This document shows positions 12,700-24,586 of a stretch of 64,000 bases of DNA, in pieces. The notes under the pieces are model-generated. The model was not told the DNA's origin. It saw only the letters and a list, made by a program, of their open reading frames with translations, and ran no database searches. The position numbers and the translations under genes are program-made. The stretch is from Ridgeia piscesae (taxonomy: Eukaryota > Annelida > Polychaeta > Sabellida > Siboglinidae): assembly GCA_025642075.2 (NCBI GenBank), contig JAODUO010001596.1:38501-102500 (forward strand), written 5' to 3'. How positions within the stretch are numbered: position 1 is the stretch's first letter; each line of letters starts with the position of its first letter.

Positions 12700-13771
12700 A
12701 TGGCACCTGGCAAGCGGCAAGTGAAGGCAAGGAGGCACTTGGTGTGTAACCACTGCCACAGCTTGGTGGATTTTGCCGTATCGGGGTGCGGAAAAACTTG
12801 GTCAGAGACAACGGAGGAAGGGTTTACGTTCCAATGTGTAGGGTGTTGGAAAGTGGACTGTCTGACAGCAGAGTTAGCTAGGCTAACGGATATTGTGAAG
12901 GGGATGCAGAGTGGAGGGAGGGTGATTGCAAGGACAACAAATGGAGAAAGAACAACAGGAAACATGACATGCAGGAAGGTGACAGGGGAGAAAGTGACAG
13001 TAGAGAAGGAGGGAGGGACAAGGGGACAGGAGATGAGAGAAGTAGATGCGACAGGAGGTAAGACGAATGGAAGAAAGGAAGTGAGAGGTGATGTGACCAA
13101 ACGGAAGTCAATAACAAGGACGATGACAGGAAGAAAAGAGACCGGAAAGAAAGGAACAACAGAGAAAGCGGCAGGGGGAAAAGTCAGCAACCAGGGAGAT
13201 GCAAAACGGAGGAGCTACTCTGAAGCAGTGATCGAGGGGCATTGAGAACAGAAAGGGTATTTATGGGAGACTCCATTTTGCGAAAGACAGACAGGACATT
13301 AAGCAAAGGAGAAGACGTTGTTGTTTGTCTTCCGGGGGCTAGGATAGAGCATGTGACTGAACGGGTAGAGAACGTATTGGGGCATGGCCAAGGGGGTCTA
13401 TATTAGTACATGTAGGGACGAACAATGCAGACAGGGATGGAACAACCAGGATAGTAAAGAGATACAGAGAGTTGGTAGAGACACTGAAGAAGACGAGAGT
13501 TGAACAGATCATACTCTCAGGAATCTTGCCAGTGATGAGGGGAAGGGGAACAACATTTAGAAATTGCAAGAGGATGGCAATTAACGGACTATTAGAGCAG
13601 ATGTGTGAAGAAGAAGGAGTTGGATTTGTAGATTTGTGGGGATATTTTGTTGGTAAAGAAGACATGTTTATGAGAGATGGCCTCCATCTAAGCGGAAAGG
13701 GCGCAGCAGTGTTCTCCGAGAACCTTCTTCGATCGATGGACAATGGAACAGGTTGCAACTTTTTAAACTAG
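12700..13771 (+). pseudogene. CR1 ORF1: zinc finger plus SGNH esterase, frameshifted
   Basis: ORF1 of the long CR1 copy. The start ATG at 12700 is the first in frame (MAPGKRQVKARR). Residues about 15-60 hold paired cysteines (CNHCHSLVDF, then FQCVGCWKVDC), resembling the PHD-like finger of CR1 ORF1, followed by a Lys/Thr/Arg-rich low-complexity linker. The second half is an SGNH-hydrolase domain: GDS at 13266-13274, HVGTNN at 13409-13426 and DGLHLS near 13678. Zinc finger plus esterase is the known CR1 ORF1 architecture; the esterase is thought to aid membrane or nucleoprotein interaction. Two frame breaks are visible (about 13240 and 13380-13405), so it is inactive. Its stop at 13769 overlaps the start of the open frame of ORF2. 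Confidence 0.85.
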
Positions 13772-16636
13772 TTTCGCAGGGGGATACACAGAGAAGCCAA
13801 ATACTAGAGGCATAGATAAAGATAGCAAAAAGACATCAGCAAAGAACAGCCTGGAAAGCCCTACGGAATTTGGTTATAAATGTGTTTGTTTAAATGCAAG
13901 GAGCATAGTAAACAAAAGAAATGAACTAAACATTATGGTAGAAGATATTGACCCTCACATAATAGGTATAACTGAATCTTGGGCCACACCTGATATATCA
14001 GATGCTGAATTAGGAATGACAGGGTATGTAATGTTTAGGAAAGATAGATTAGGAAGAAGGGGAGGCGGAGTTATTTTATATATTAAAGAATCCATCCAAG
14101 CTTATGAAATAAAATTAGAAAAAGAAGCAGAATGTGAAGAAGCTGTCTGGTGTAACATAGTTACAGGAAACTCAACATTAACTGTTGGGTTAGTGTATCG
14201 GAGTCCAAACATAAGCATGGAAGAGAATGAAAAAATACATAACGCTATCAAAGAAGTGAGTAAACGGGACTGTATTATTATGGGGGATTTTAACCATGGG
14301 CATATACAGTGGACATCTCTACAGAGTACCGGGAGAGAGGATCAAGAGTTTTTAAATTTAGTACAAGATAGTTTCCTTTCTCAACATGTGTTAGAAGCAA
14401 CCAGGGGCGAGAACGTGTTAGACATAGTATTGAGCTCACAGAAAGAATTTGTTGATAATGTCAAGATATGTGAGCCACTGGGGTGTAGTGATCACAACCA
14501 GATACATTTTATCATCAAAGTAAAGGGAGAACAGAATAGAAAAATAAGGTACAGGAAAATTTTTCACAAAGGAAGATATAAGGACATGAGGGAATATTTA
14601 GCAAAGATAGATTGGAATAACACTGAAGAATAAGACAGCAGCAGAATGCTGGAATATTTTAAAGAGTGAAATTGACTGCGTCGTTGACAAATTTGTCCCC
14701 TTGAAAAAACAGGGGAAACGGTCAAAGAAGAAACACTTATCGAAGGAAGCCATTAGAAAAATCAAGTACAAGCAAATGATGTGGAAGACATATAGACATA
14801 CCGGAAGTGAAGAAGACTATAGCATTTATAAAGAAGCACTTAATCAAGCTACAGCTGAAATTAGAAATTCAAAGAGAAGCTACGAACAAAAAAAAATTGC
14901 TTTTAATATAAAACATGACAGCAAGAGTTTTTATGCGTATGTTCGAAGTAAACAGAAAGTTCAGGATAAGGTCGGTCCTCTAGAAGGTAGTGATGGAAAC
15001 ATAATAACAGAGGGATTCTTAATGGCAGAAAACCTAAATGAGTACTTTAGTTCGGTGTTTACCAGGGAAGATATTAGTATATTACCAGTACTTGAGACTA
15101 AGTTCGAAGGGAGAGAGTTTGACTATTTAGGACAACTAATTGTAACCCCAACAATGGTAGCTATGAAAATAAGAGATATGAAGGATAATAAATCACCTGG
15201 AGTGGATGGGATTCCTCCCAAATTACTATTGGAAATTGTAGAACAAATCAGCATACCGCTTGCAACAGTGTTCAATTTGTCATTAGAGGAGGGAATAGTT
15301 CCGTTAGAATGGAAAGAAGCAAACATTATACCATTATTTAAAAAGGTTCGAGAAACAAGTCAGAGAACTATAGACCAGTGAGTTTAACATCGGTGATTTG
15401 CAAACTATTAGAAAGACTCATTAAAGATCACCTGGTTGATTTTCTTGTTAAAAATAAATTGATAAACCCATCTCAACATGGGTTTTTTAAAGCGAAGTCA
15501 TGCTTAACAAATATGTTATGTTTTTTGGAAGATGTCACAAAGTGGCTAGATGAGGGATCACCAGTAGATATAATCTACTTAGATTTTAAAAAAGCCTGTG
15601 ACAAAGTGCCACACCAAAGACTACTACTTAAACTAAAGGCCCATGGCATAGGAAATGGAATGATCAACTGGATAGAAAATGGCTTATTGGTAGAAGACAA
15701 AGAGTAGTAGTTGATGGGGAGGTTTCAAACTGGAAAGCGGTTTTGAGTGGAGTACCGCAGGGATCAGTACTGGGACCTATTTTATTCTTAATATATATCA
15801 ATGATTTGGATGATGACATAACAAGCAAGGTGTTGAAGTTTGCGGACGACACAAAAGTGTTCAGGAAAAATTAAAAGTGATGCAGATAGACAGCATTTAC
15901 AAGATGATCTTAATAAGTTGATAGAATGGTCTGAGAAATGGCAAATGCTGTTTAATTTTGGAAAGTGTAAGTGCCTTCACACAGGACATGGGAATGAAGA
16001 TGCACAATATACAATGGGTGATACTGTACTAAATACTACCTTAAAGGAAAAGGACTTAGGGTTAACTATTAGTGGACAGAGCAGTGTGGAATTGCAGCAG
16101 CGAAGGGAAACCAAATTCTTGGATTAATTAGGCGAAATATAGTGTACAAAGAAAAAGAACTAATAATACCGCTGTATAAAACAATAGTTAGGCCTCACTT
16201 AGAATATTGTATACAAGCATGGAGGCCATATCGCAAGAAGGATATTGATATGCTAGAAAGAGTACAAAGGAGAGCAACCAAAATGATACAAAAACTCAGG
16301 AATATTAGTTATGAAATGCGTCTAAAAGAATGTGGTTTAACAACACTAGAAACCAGAAGATTGAAAGGAGATCAGATTGAGGTGTTTAAAATATTGAATG
16401 GATATGAAAATATTGACAGAAATATTTTTTTCACAGTCAAGGAAGAGAGAAGGACTAGAGGACATGGAGTTACATTAGCAAAGAAGCAGTGTAGACTAGA
16501 TATTAGAAAATTTTCATTTTCACAAAGAAATGTAAACGAATGGAACAGATTATCAGCTGATTGTGTATGTGCTAGTAGTGTTAATATATTTAAAAATAAA
16601 ATCGACATATACCTAAGAAGGGCGGGGTATACTTAA
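13767..16636 (+). pseudogene. CR1 ORF2: AP endonuclease plus reverse transcriptase, frameshifted
   Basis: The frame is open from 13767 and begins to resemble the family at VCLNARSIVNKRNEL (about 13880). Endonuclease motifs: TESW (about 13970), GDFN (about 14284) and SDHN (about 14490). The RT domain follows: SPGVDGIPPKLL, the YLDFKKACDKVPH box, GVPQGSVLGPILF and the catalytic FADD near 15840. The C-terminal region ends IDIYLRRAGYT. Frame breaks occur at about 14630, 15344, 15690, 15866 and 16073, the last a deletion of about 16 bp relative to copy B. The protein nicks target DNA and copies element RNA in intact relatives; this copy cannot encode it. Confidence 0.9.
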
Positions 16637-16934
16637 ATAGATAGGTTGGACTCTCGATAAGCCAAATGGCTTCCTTGTCCACCTGCCATCTAGAGTTGAA
16701 TCTCTAGGTGGCAATCTTGTTAAATCTTGTTAAACTGGGTCATATTTCAAACAATATTGAGGCTCATTAGCATTGACCTATTATAAAAAGTTTGCAGGCA
16801 TACCAAATTCCTACAATGTAGGAGGCACATCCACAGGGCCCCAGGCCCCTTGGATTCACAAATGACATACATCTGTACAATTTTTATAAAAGGTTTGTTG
16901 AGAGAGTAAATTAATGTATATTACAACACTCATT

Positions 16935-17220
16935 TACCTGAGGTGATGAGCTTTTCCGCATGCCCTATGGTGGTGATACCTCAATTTCTGAAAATGTGAA
17001 TCAATTCAAAGTAGCATTCAAGACGCATCTGTTTACAGATTATTATTTTGACACTCTGTGATCACAGTTAATCAGTCAACTATTCCTACATTTATTTTAA
17101 TTTATTTATTATTTTAATTAGTATATATATTTTTAATACAGTGTGTAGTTTTGTGCCAATTTAAGTCGCTATTTTAAAGTATTGTATTTGTTTTATTAGC
17201 ATATCTACATTTTATCAAGG
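16935..17220 (+). pseudogene. 3' end of another LINE, left part
   Basis: The frame ending at 17059-17061 reads VNQFKVAFKTHLFTDYY before a stop, the common C-terminus of CR1/L2-like ORF2 proteins ('FK..LKTHLF'). The 3' UTR follows and is interrupted at about 17221 by the RTE element. It resumes near 20365 and ends at 20655 with ggggcgctatataagaaataaa and TTA repeats. Confidence 0.55.
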
Positions 17221-20200
17221 TACTTACTTACTTACTTACTTATGCCTGTTTGCTGCTGGGAGCATAGGCCATCGACCAAGGAACGCCACCGTTTTCTGTC
17301 CGTGGCCATCTTCTCCATTTCTCTCCTGGTGTATCCCATCTCCTTCGTTTCTTTTTCTGTGTCTCTTTGCCAGGTGTTTCGTGGCCTACCTCTTCGTCTC
17401 TTCACTGGGGGGTTCCATGTGATGGCTTGACGGGTGATGGTGTTTGGTGGTTTCCTGAGTGTATGTCCTATCTACCTCCATTTTCTCTTCTTTATTTCAT
17501 TTTCTATGGGTAGTTGCTTGGTCATTTTCCAGAGTGTAGTGTTGGATATCTTGTCTGTCCACTTCATGTGTAGGATTCTACGCAGGCATTTGTTGATGAA
17601 GGTCTGTATTCTTTTTAGTGTCTTCTGTGTACTTCGCCATGTCTCCGATCCATAGAGTAAAACTGCCTTGACATTTGAATTGAATATTCTCAGTTTGGTA
17701 TTAGTTTTTATTTGTTTTGCTCTCCAAATTGTTCTCAACATGATGAATGCAACTCTTGCTTTCTGTATCCTTGCTTTGACGTCTTCTGCTGTGCCTCCAT
17801 GTTTGTTGATTGTACTGCCCAGGTATGTGAATGAGTCTGTCTCTTCCAGTGTCTCTCCGTTCATTGTAATGGGGTTGTTGTTCTTTGTGATGGCTTTCAT
17901 AATCCTTGTCTTGCTTCTGTTGATGTTGAGTCCTAGCTGTGTTGACACTGTGTTTAGTAGCCCTGTTTTTTCCTGCATTTGTTGATGGCTGTGTGAGAGG
18001 AGAGCGAGGTCATCCGCAAAGTCCAGGTCCTCCAACTGGCTCCAAGGTGTCCACTGGATCCCATTTCTTCTATATTGTGTAGTCTTTTTCATGATCCAGT
18101 CTATGGCGAGCAGGAATAAGAATGGTGACAGAAGACATCCTTGTCTCACTCCTGTCTTCACCATGAAGGAGTCTGTAAGTTGTCCTGCATGAATGACCCT
18201 GCATGCCATATCTTCGTAACTATTTCTTATCAGAGATATAAGTTTATTCGGTATCCCGTAGTGCTGTAGAAGCTTCCACAGTGTATCTCTGTCGAGGCTA
18301 TCAAATGCCTTCTCGTAGTCTACAAAGTTTATGTACAGGGATGAGTCCCATTCCATGGATTGTTCAACAATGATTCGCAGTGTTGCTATTTGGTCGGTGC
18401 ATGATCTGTCTTTGCGGAAGCCAGCTTGGTGGTCTCTGAGCTTGGCATCCACCCCTGTCTTCAGTCTGTCCAAGATGACTCTGTTGAGGACCTTTCCGGG
18501 TACTGATAGGAGCATTATCCCTCTGTAGTTATTACAATCTTGCATATCTCCTCTCTTTGGGAGCTTCACGAGGTACCCTTCTTTCCATTCAGTTGGTATT
18601 TCTTCTTGCTCCCATATCTTCCCCAATAGATCATGCAGTATCTCTGTGGAGGTCTCTATGTCAGCCTTGATTGCCTCGGCAGGAATTTTGTCTGGGCCTG
18701 AAGCTTTCCCTCTCTTCATGTGATGGATGGCTTTCTCAATCTCTGCCTTACTTGGTCTTTCGCAGTTTATCTGGAGTACTTCTTCAGCTAGTGTGATGTC
18801 TGGAGGGTTCTGGGATGGTGGCCGGTTTAGCAGTTCTTCAAAATGTTCCCTCCATCTCTTCAACTGGCCATTCTTATCTTTGATAGGTCTGTCTGTACGC
18901 TTGTGCTTTCCTGCTAATTTTCTTGTTATTTCATACAGTTGTTTCATGTTTCCTTGGGCTGATGCATCCTCTGCTTCCTTGGCTAGGCCTTCAATGAAGT
19001 TTGCCTTGTCAGTTTTTACGCTGTTCTTGACTGCTCTGTTTGCCTCTGTGTACTCTTCCTGTGCTGTTGCTTTTGCTGCTCTCGTTCGGCTGTTGTTAAT
19101 TGCACCTTTCTTTTCCTTCCTCACTTGCACTTTGTTGAGAGTGTCTGCAGAAATCCAGTCTTTTTGTTGGTATTTCTTCTTTCCCAGAACTTCGCTGCAT
19201 GTGCTGGTCCACATCTCCTTGATCTGTTGCCATTGTGTGTCTATGTCCATGTTTCCTTCGTCAAGAAGATCTTGTAGGGCTTCATATTTGTTTCTGACTG
19301 TAAGTCGGAAGGTCTCTGTTGTCAGCCTGTCCTTTAGGAAGTCCACATTGTACTGCGTTCTGGTGGTCCTCTTGACTTCTCTCTTCTTTAGCTTCATCTT
19401 CATTCCGGCCAGCACTAGATGGTGGTCTGAGGCTGCATCTGCCCCTCTCTGCACTCTCACAACCTGCATTGATCTTCTGAACTTCCGCCCTATGCATATA
19501 TGGTCTATTTGATTTTCTGTTCTGTGGTCTGGTGATACCCAGGTTGCCTTATGAATCCTGCGATGCGGGAATACGCTGCCTCCGATGATCATGTTGTTAA
19601 ATGCACAAAAGTCAGGCAACATCTCGCCATTTTCATTCATTTTGCCAAGTCCCTGTCTGCCCATGACTTCTTTGTACCCGCTGTTGTCTGATCCAATTTT
19701 GGCGTTGAAATCTCCCATGAATACTGTCATGTCATTCTCCTTCAGTTTGTCACACAATGTTTGCAGTTTGTTGTAAAAGTCCTCCTTTGTTTCCTCATCC
19801 TTGTCGTTTGTGGGTGCGTAGCACTGGATGATGTTGAGCTTGATGTTTTCTTTCTTTGTTTTGAACGAGGCATAGATGATCCTTGGTCCCGCCGCTTCCC
19901 AGCTAATGAGAGCATTCTGTGCCTCATGTGACAACATGAAGGCCACGCCTTCTGTGTGATGTGCGTCTTCCTCTTCATGCCCCGAGTACAGTATCATTTC
20001 TCCCGTATTCAGTCTGACTTGCCCCGACTGTGTCCACCTCGTTTCACATAGCCCTAATACTGTGATGTTGTAGGCCCGTCGTTCCCTTGCTATTTGGGCT
20101 GCTTTGTTTGCTTCGAACATGGTTCTCACGTTCCATGTTCCGATTTTTGATATTTTCTTGGAAGACAAGAAGGGTATCGGCGATGTAGCTTCCTTACGGC

Positions 20201-20365
20201 TTTCACTGCATGGCGTCATACTCTCCACAGGAGGCCCTCCCTCTCCCAAGTTCAGTAGAGTTCCTTTGGTCGATGTTTTCGTAACAATCTGTTTTTACGG
20301 GAAAGGGTTGTTAGCCCTTTGCCCAACCCTCCTCTTTTCTCAGCCGGGCTTGGGACCGTCCATGG
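17221..20365 (-). mobile_element. RTE-type LINE, near full length
   Basis: On the minus strand the ORF is followed directly by a (TAAG)n tail (17221-17240), the simple-repeat 3' end usual in RTE elements. The short leader (20220-about 20365) includes a phrase also seen before the ORF in related elements (gggttgttagccctttgccc). The element splits an older LINE 3' UTR. I could not define a target duplication. Confidence 0.85.
17232..20219 (-). pseudogene. RTE-type ORF: endonuclease plus reverse transcriptase, one stop
   Basis: A single long frame of about 995 codons from ATG at 20219 (MTPCSESRKEAT). The frame stays open upstream to a TTG at 20249. Endonuclease motifs in order: GTWNVRTM, CETRW, GDFNAKIG, SDHHLV (first 250 residues). 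RT motifs: GFRKDRSC, VDYEKAFDSLDR, GVRQGCLLSPFLF and catalytic FADD, then a C-terminal region ending SLVDGLCSQQQTGISK. This is the architecture of RTE-clade ORFs (often annotated as craniofacial-development-protein-2-like). The only visible lesion is an in-frame TAG at 17472-17474, where the family motif KWRW-IGHTL predicts Trp (TGG to TAG). Translation resumes in the same frame to TAA at 17232. It is a young copy compared with the CR1 and hAT elements. Confidence 0.92.
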
Positions 20366-20411
20366 CAGAGTTTTTCATAATACTATTGTATTACTTTTTA
20401 GTATTATTGTG

Positions 20412-20449
<38 letters not shown>

Positions 20450-20475
20450 ATAAATATAAAATATTAATACATATA

Positions 20476-20543
<68 letters not shown>

Positions 20544-20660
20544 TTATGTTATTAATATGTATTTTTATTATCATTATTTTAGGATTAATCATTGTAAAGC
20601 CCCCAGAACAATTATTTGGATGGGGCGCTATATAAGAAATAAACTATTATTATTATTACT
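20366..20660 (+). mobile_element. 3' end of the interrupted LINE, right part
   Basis: Contains (TA)n runs at 20417-20446 and 20482-20546, then gtaaagcccccagaacaattatttgga in two overlapping phrases and gggcgctatataag, ending in TTA repeats. This tail is characteristic of CR1/L2-like invertebrate LINEs and continues the fragment at 16935-17220. Confidence 0.55.
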
Positions 20661-22176
20661 TGAAAAAATTGCAATGTAATGAACGATCACCTTCCACGCT
20701 TCCAAATGCAAGCAATATCTTGTTATTTTATTACATTAATGTTAATAATAAATTAAAATAATATGTATATACCAATTTTTATGTATTAAATTATCATCAT
20801 TGCTTAATGTATTAAATTATTATTATAACTATAATATTATAATATTGTCATTATGAATAAGTATAACGAAGGCCTAAGTACAACTGTTACGGATCACTTA
20901 TAATGCATTTACATTATATACCTATAGCTACTATTAGGCTAATTAAGACTAGTTAATCTTAGGCTTAGAATATTAACCTGATACATACCATATGTGACAT
21001 AAACATTACATAGTTACAGTATTATAATCAATCACTGACATGTCGTAGTCATCTATGTATAGGCCATAGTCTATGCCTGGCGTAGCCGTAGTCATACTCG
21101 TAGCATAGCCATACCTTGGTATTTTGTCGAACCTTGGGAGCTAAGGTTGAAGGTAAACAATAACATAAATTTAATTAAAAAAAAGGAATATCAATGACGT
21201 ATACTCATATGCCTAAATATATATATATATGTGATTATAGCTGAGCAACTCGTAATTACTAACCTATCTGGAAGAACATCTGTGCGAACGCTGCATGTTG
21301 ACTGTAGTCAGTGCCAGTTCGCCGGCCCACGGCCACGGGCACGGTGTCCGTAGCTTGCAAAACCAGGGCACTGTGACTGTCACTGTTCCGAAGTCATGCT
21401 TAGTTCCATATTCTTTCCCAATCATGCGTCGATGCTGTCTTTGTCTGCTTAATTTGCCGTGTTGGTGGCATATAAAAATCATGTTTGTGCCTAAACTCGC
21501 TTTTCCTAAACGTAAACAACTCGACAGGATGAAGGTCAATCTCGCCACCCAAGTCTCGTTCGCGTGAAGACTTTCTACCCTAGGCATGTTCAGCGGCCAA
21601 TAATTTTGGCTGTGTGTGAGATATCTCCATAATTTTTACACCGTTGGAAAAATTAATACATCTTCTTTCCAATGGTGGGGTATTAAATACTTCCGCTGTT
21701 TGTGAAATTACTAAAAGTCGCTAGGAGCAAACGATTTTTACGCGAATGAGTGAAGGGATCGAGCAGCTTTAAGTACATTTTGCGTGTCGCTTTTGAAACC
21801 CAACTGGCGACCTGGTTTGCATCCACAGTCTTTGACCTTGTTATATCGCTCACGGCCGCAAGCAGCCTAGGAGGCAAACTGTCTCAAGTGGAGTCTATTT
21901 TGGGGATTCTAACTTTCGCTAAAACACAATATTTTCGTAATATATTCACATGTTGTCATATATGCTTGGGTTGACGTTGAATGATGGAACTATAAAACTG
22001 ACGTAACACACTTAGGCTAGGCAAAACTAAGATTAAAACCGGTCTACTGGTCTGACAGGAAATTCCGATTTGGGTGTAAGTTCTGCTTCCGTTTTGTAGA
22101 CCTACTTTCGGCCAGCTTAAATACTGTGTCTGCTGAAACTATGCGAACCCAGTTACATTAAGTTACGTTACGTTAA
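20661..22176. other. Unassigned spacer
   Basis: AT-rich to 21240, then a more GC-balanced stretch (21260-21900) with overlapping open frames on both strands. None has a recognisable domain, and the paired frames at 21264-21587 suggest chance. Confidence 0.4.
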
Positions 22177-22183
22177 TGGTGCG

Positions 22184-22222
22184 CTCATCTGGAATGAGGC
22201 ACCATAATAACTAATCCGACAG
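22184..22222 (+). repeat. End motif shared with the 30-31 kb repeats
   Basis: aatgaggcaccataataact and taatccgacagagggcgcg match the reverse complement of 31205-31252 and 30420-30470. This looks like a terminal motif of one repeat family. Confidence 0.6.
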
Positions 22223-22235
22223 AGGGCGCGTGTTA

Positions 22236-24101
22236 TTGTTCTGCTTGGACTGGAGATGCTCTATAAAGTGTAATAAATACGCACATGGATATGATGTGAT
22301 ATTGGATTGTATTAAAACGGAAAGGATGGGTTAGCAATGTTTAGTTAAAGTCAGTGCAGCCTCCAGGCTAGGACGGTGGTACGTTCGTTCTCTGCCTATG
22401 ATCTTATCTTCCATTGTTGTTTTCGCACTTTACCATTCCAACCATGACGCAATGTAAGGTAGATGTAGCGGCTCTTTGATATGATGCAGTTAAACTGCCG
22501 ATTATTGTACGTACCGTCATGGTCGTGGAGTGAGGAGGCTGTGTGTTTTGCTGGGTGCTGCCATGCCCATTTTCGTGCCTCATATTACTTTCAGGGTCAT
22601 TATGATTAAATACATCTCTTATTATATTATATTATATATCGTACATTGTTGGGAAAGGACGTCTACAAATTCGCAGAAAATTTATTTGTAACAAACTAAA
22701 ATGAACAAAGCAACCACATATTCTATATTTGCAAGTTATGTTGAGTCTACAATAAATTTATTTATTTGAAGTGAACTGAATTTTATTATGGAGATATATT
22801 AATGGCTTTCAAAATACGTAAATGAATAATCATTATAGACAAAAAGAGAAGTTATTTCTCTTTTATTTTCATTTTTATCCAGGTTTACCTATAAAATACC
22901 ACATTAATGTGAACTACTTGAAATTTGATGTTAGAAAAGATGTAAACATTGCAAAGTTCCTGGTCAAGCAGACGCTTTGCAGATGTCTGATATGTTTAAA
23001 ATTAATGTCAGTGAGTGGACTATATCAAAGCTGAGAAGGACAAGTCTTTGTACAATGGCTTATAGTGAAGTTCCAGCTTTACTAGTGTTACCTTTTCCTG
23101 AGGTAGCTGCTGAGTAGAGCACAACTACATCATCCCATTAATAAACTGTCGGTGTAAACCTTATAATGATATAATGACTCTCCACCATTTTAAAGCTACA
23201 AACGAAATATCCTTTAAATGGACATTGGTTGCAGGGGGGCCTTTGACTCAACCGAAACTCCAACTTTACGTGCCTTGAGGCTCTTCTTAGACTTAGACGT
23301 CCATCTACCCCCTCCCCATTGCAAAAAATAACATTTGGCTAAACTTCCAGCCCTCCGCCTAAATTATTGGCATACGTGTAAAATAAAATTACGCAGGCTA
23401 TTCGATAATATTCCTGTGGTAAGTGGTGTGAAAAGCTGCGTGAAATTTCGTTCGACGAATGGAAATTTAACGGTTGTTTGCAACACCAGCACGGTTTAAG
23501 GCGCACTGAAATTCTGTGCACTGCGTTTGCGTTTCTCAAATAGCTGGTTGCTTTGTTCATTTTAGTTTGTTATAAATAATTTTCCTGCGAATTTGAAGAC
23601 GTCCTTTTCCCAAAAGTGTCCGATATGTATAATAAGATATGTATTTAATCATAATGACGCTGAAACTAATATGAGGCACGAAAATGGACATGACAGCATC
23701 CAGTAAAACACACAGCCTCCTCATTCCATGACCATGACAGAACGTACAATAATCGGCAATTTGACGGCATTATATCAAAGCGCTGCTACATCTACCTTAC
23801 ATTGCGACATGGTTGGAATTGTAAAGAGTGAAAACAACAATGGAAAATAAGATCATAGACAGTTTTAGATTCTCGATTTATATCACGTTCTCGGTCGGAG
23901 AACGAACGTACCACCGTCCTAACGTGGAGGCTGCACTGACTTTAACTAAGCATTGCTAATTCTTCCTTTCCGTTTTAATTTAACTTCCCTAAACTTCCTA
24001 GGAATATTTCTCAGCATGAAGCCCAACCGTCCAATATTCCATCATATCCATGTGCGCACTTATTACACATAACAGAGCATCTCCAGTCCAAGCAGAACAA
24101 C
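22236..24101. mobile_element. Long-inverted-repeat DNA element
   Basis: The left arm 22236-22716 matches the reverse complement of 23545-24101. The outer ends read ttgttctgcttggactggag on both sides and the inner ends read aacaaactaaaatgaacaaa. The arms are about 480 and 560 bp, similar but clearly diverged, with about 80 extra bases in the right arm near 23865. The 830-bp spacer (22717-23544) has no recognisable transposase. It is best read as a non-autonomous element with long terminal inverted repeats. Confidence 0.8.
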
Positions 24102-24181
24102 AAAGCATAACATTTTTATCACGTCATGTGGTGATCACGTGCCCATACCGAAAATGGCGCCCAGGTTTTCAATGGGGTTGA

Positions 24182-24232
24182 TACGCAACTAGACCCTAGT
24201 TGCGTACCAGCGCCTCTAGCGACTGAACAAGA
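24182..24232. repeat. Palindromic repeat end (AGTTGCG family)
   Basis: tacgcaactag-acc-ctagttgcgta is an 11-bp perfect inverted repeat with a 3-bp loop, followed by cagcgcctctagcgact. A longer version sits at 30488-30558. It abuts the 3' end of the minus-strand LINE. Confidence 0.7.
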
Positions 24233-24586
24233 TCAAGAACAAGAACAAGATGTTTATTTATGACCCCAAAATAAGTACATGAATTCAATAATCATAAGGT
24301 ATAACATAAACAAAACGTCATACATCAGTAATTTAAAACAGTGAAATGGGGGTCAGTGACTCCTGTTGAGACTGAAAAATCGCTATCACAGGAGCCACTA
24401 GTAGTAATCATTTTAGTTAACCTTTCAATATAGTAATTTTTACTTCAATAGTAATTTATTTCATCAATACGAGTTGTTTTCTATTTATTCTATCTCTAAT
24501 GCATGTGTACATGCTTCTCTGTAGTATAAGTAAGTAGAAATAATTAAGTAACAATAAAAAAAAATACATATAACAATTCATTGCAT

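Larger units (their letters stand above)
12700..16734 (+). mobile_element. CR1-type LINE copy C, near full length
   Basis: Contains both ORFs above and the 3' tail from 16637: a conserved hairpin-like phrase with ctaggtgg, then aatcttgttaaatcttgttaaa, a short direct repeat typical of CR1 3' ends. The three copies in the window share this tail almost exactly, so the family was active fairly recently. The 5' boundary is unknown. Confidence 0.88.

Noticed and set aside
12672..13190. Minus-strand frame of 172 residues
   Set aside because: Antisense to the CR1 ORF1 low-complexity linker.
18727..19512. 261-residue plus-strand frame
   Set aside because: Antisense shadow of the RTE ORF.
21264..21587. 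Overlapping frames on both strands
   Set aside because: No domain, no splice context that favours either strand.
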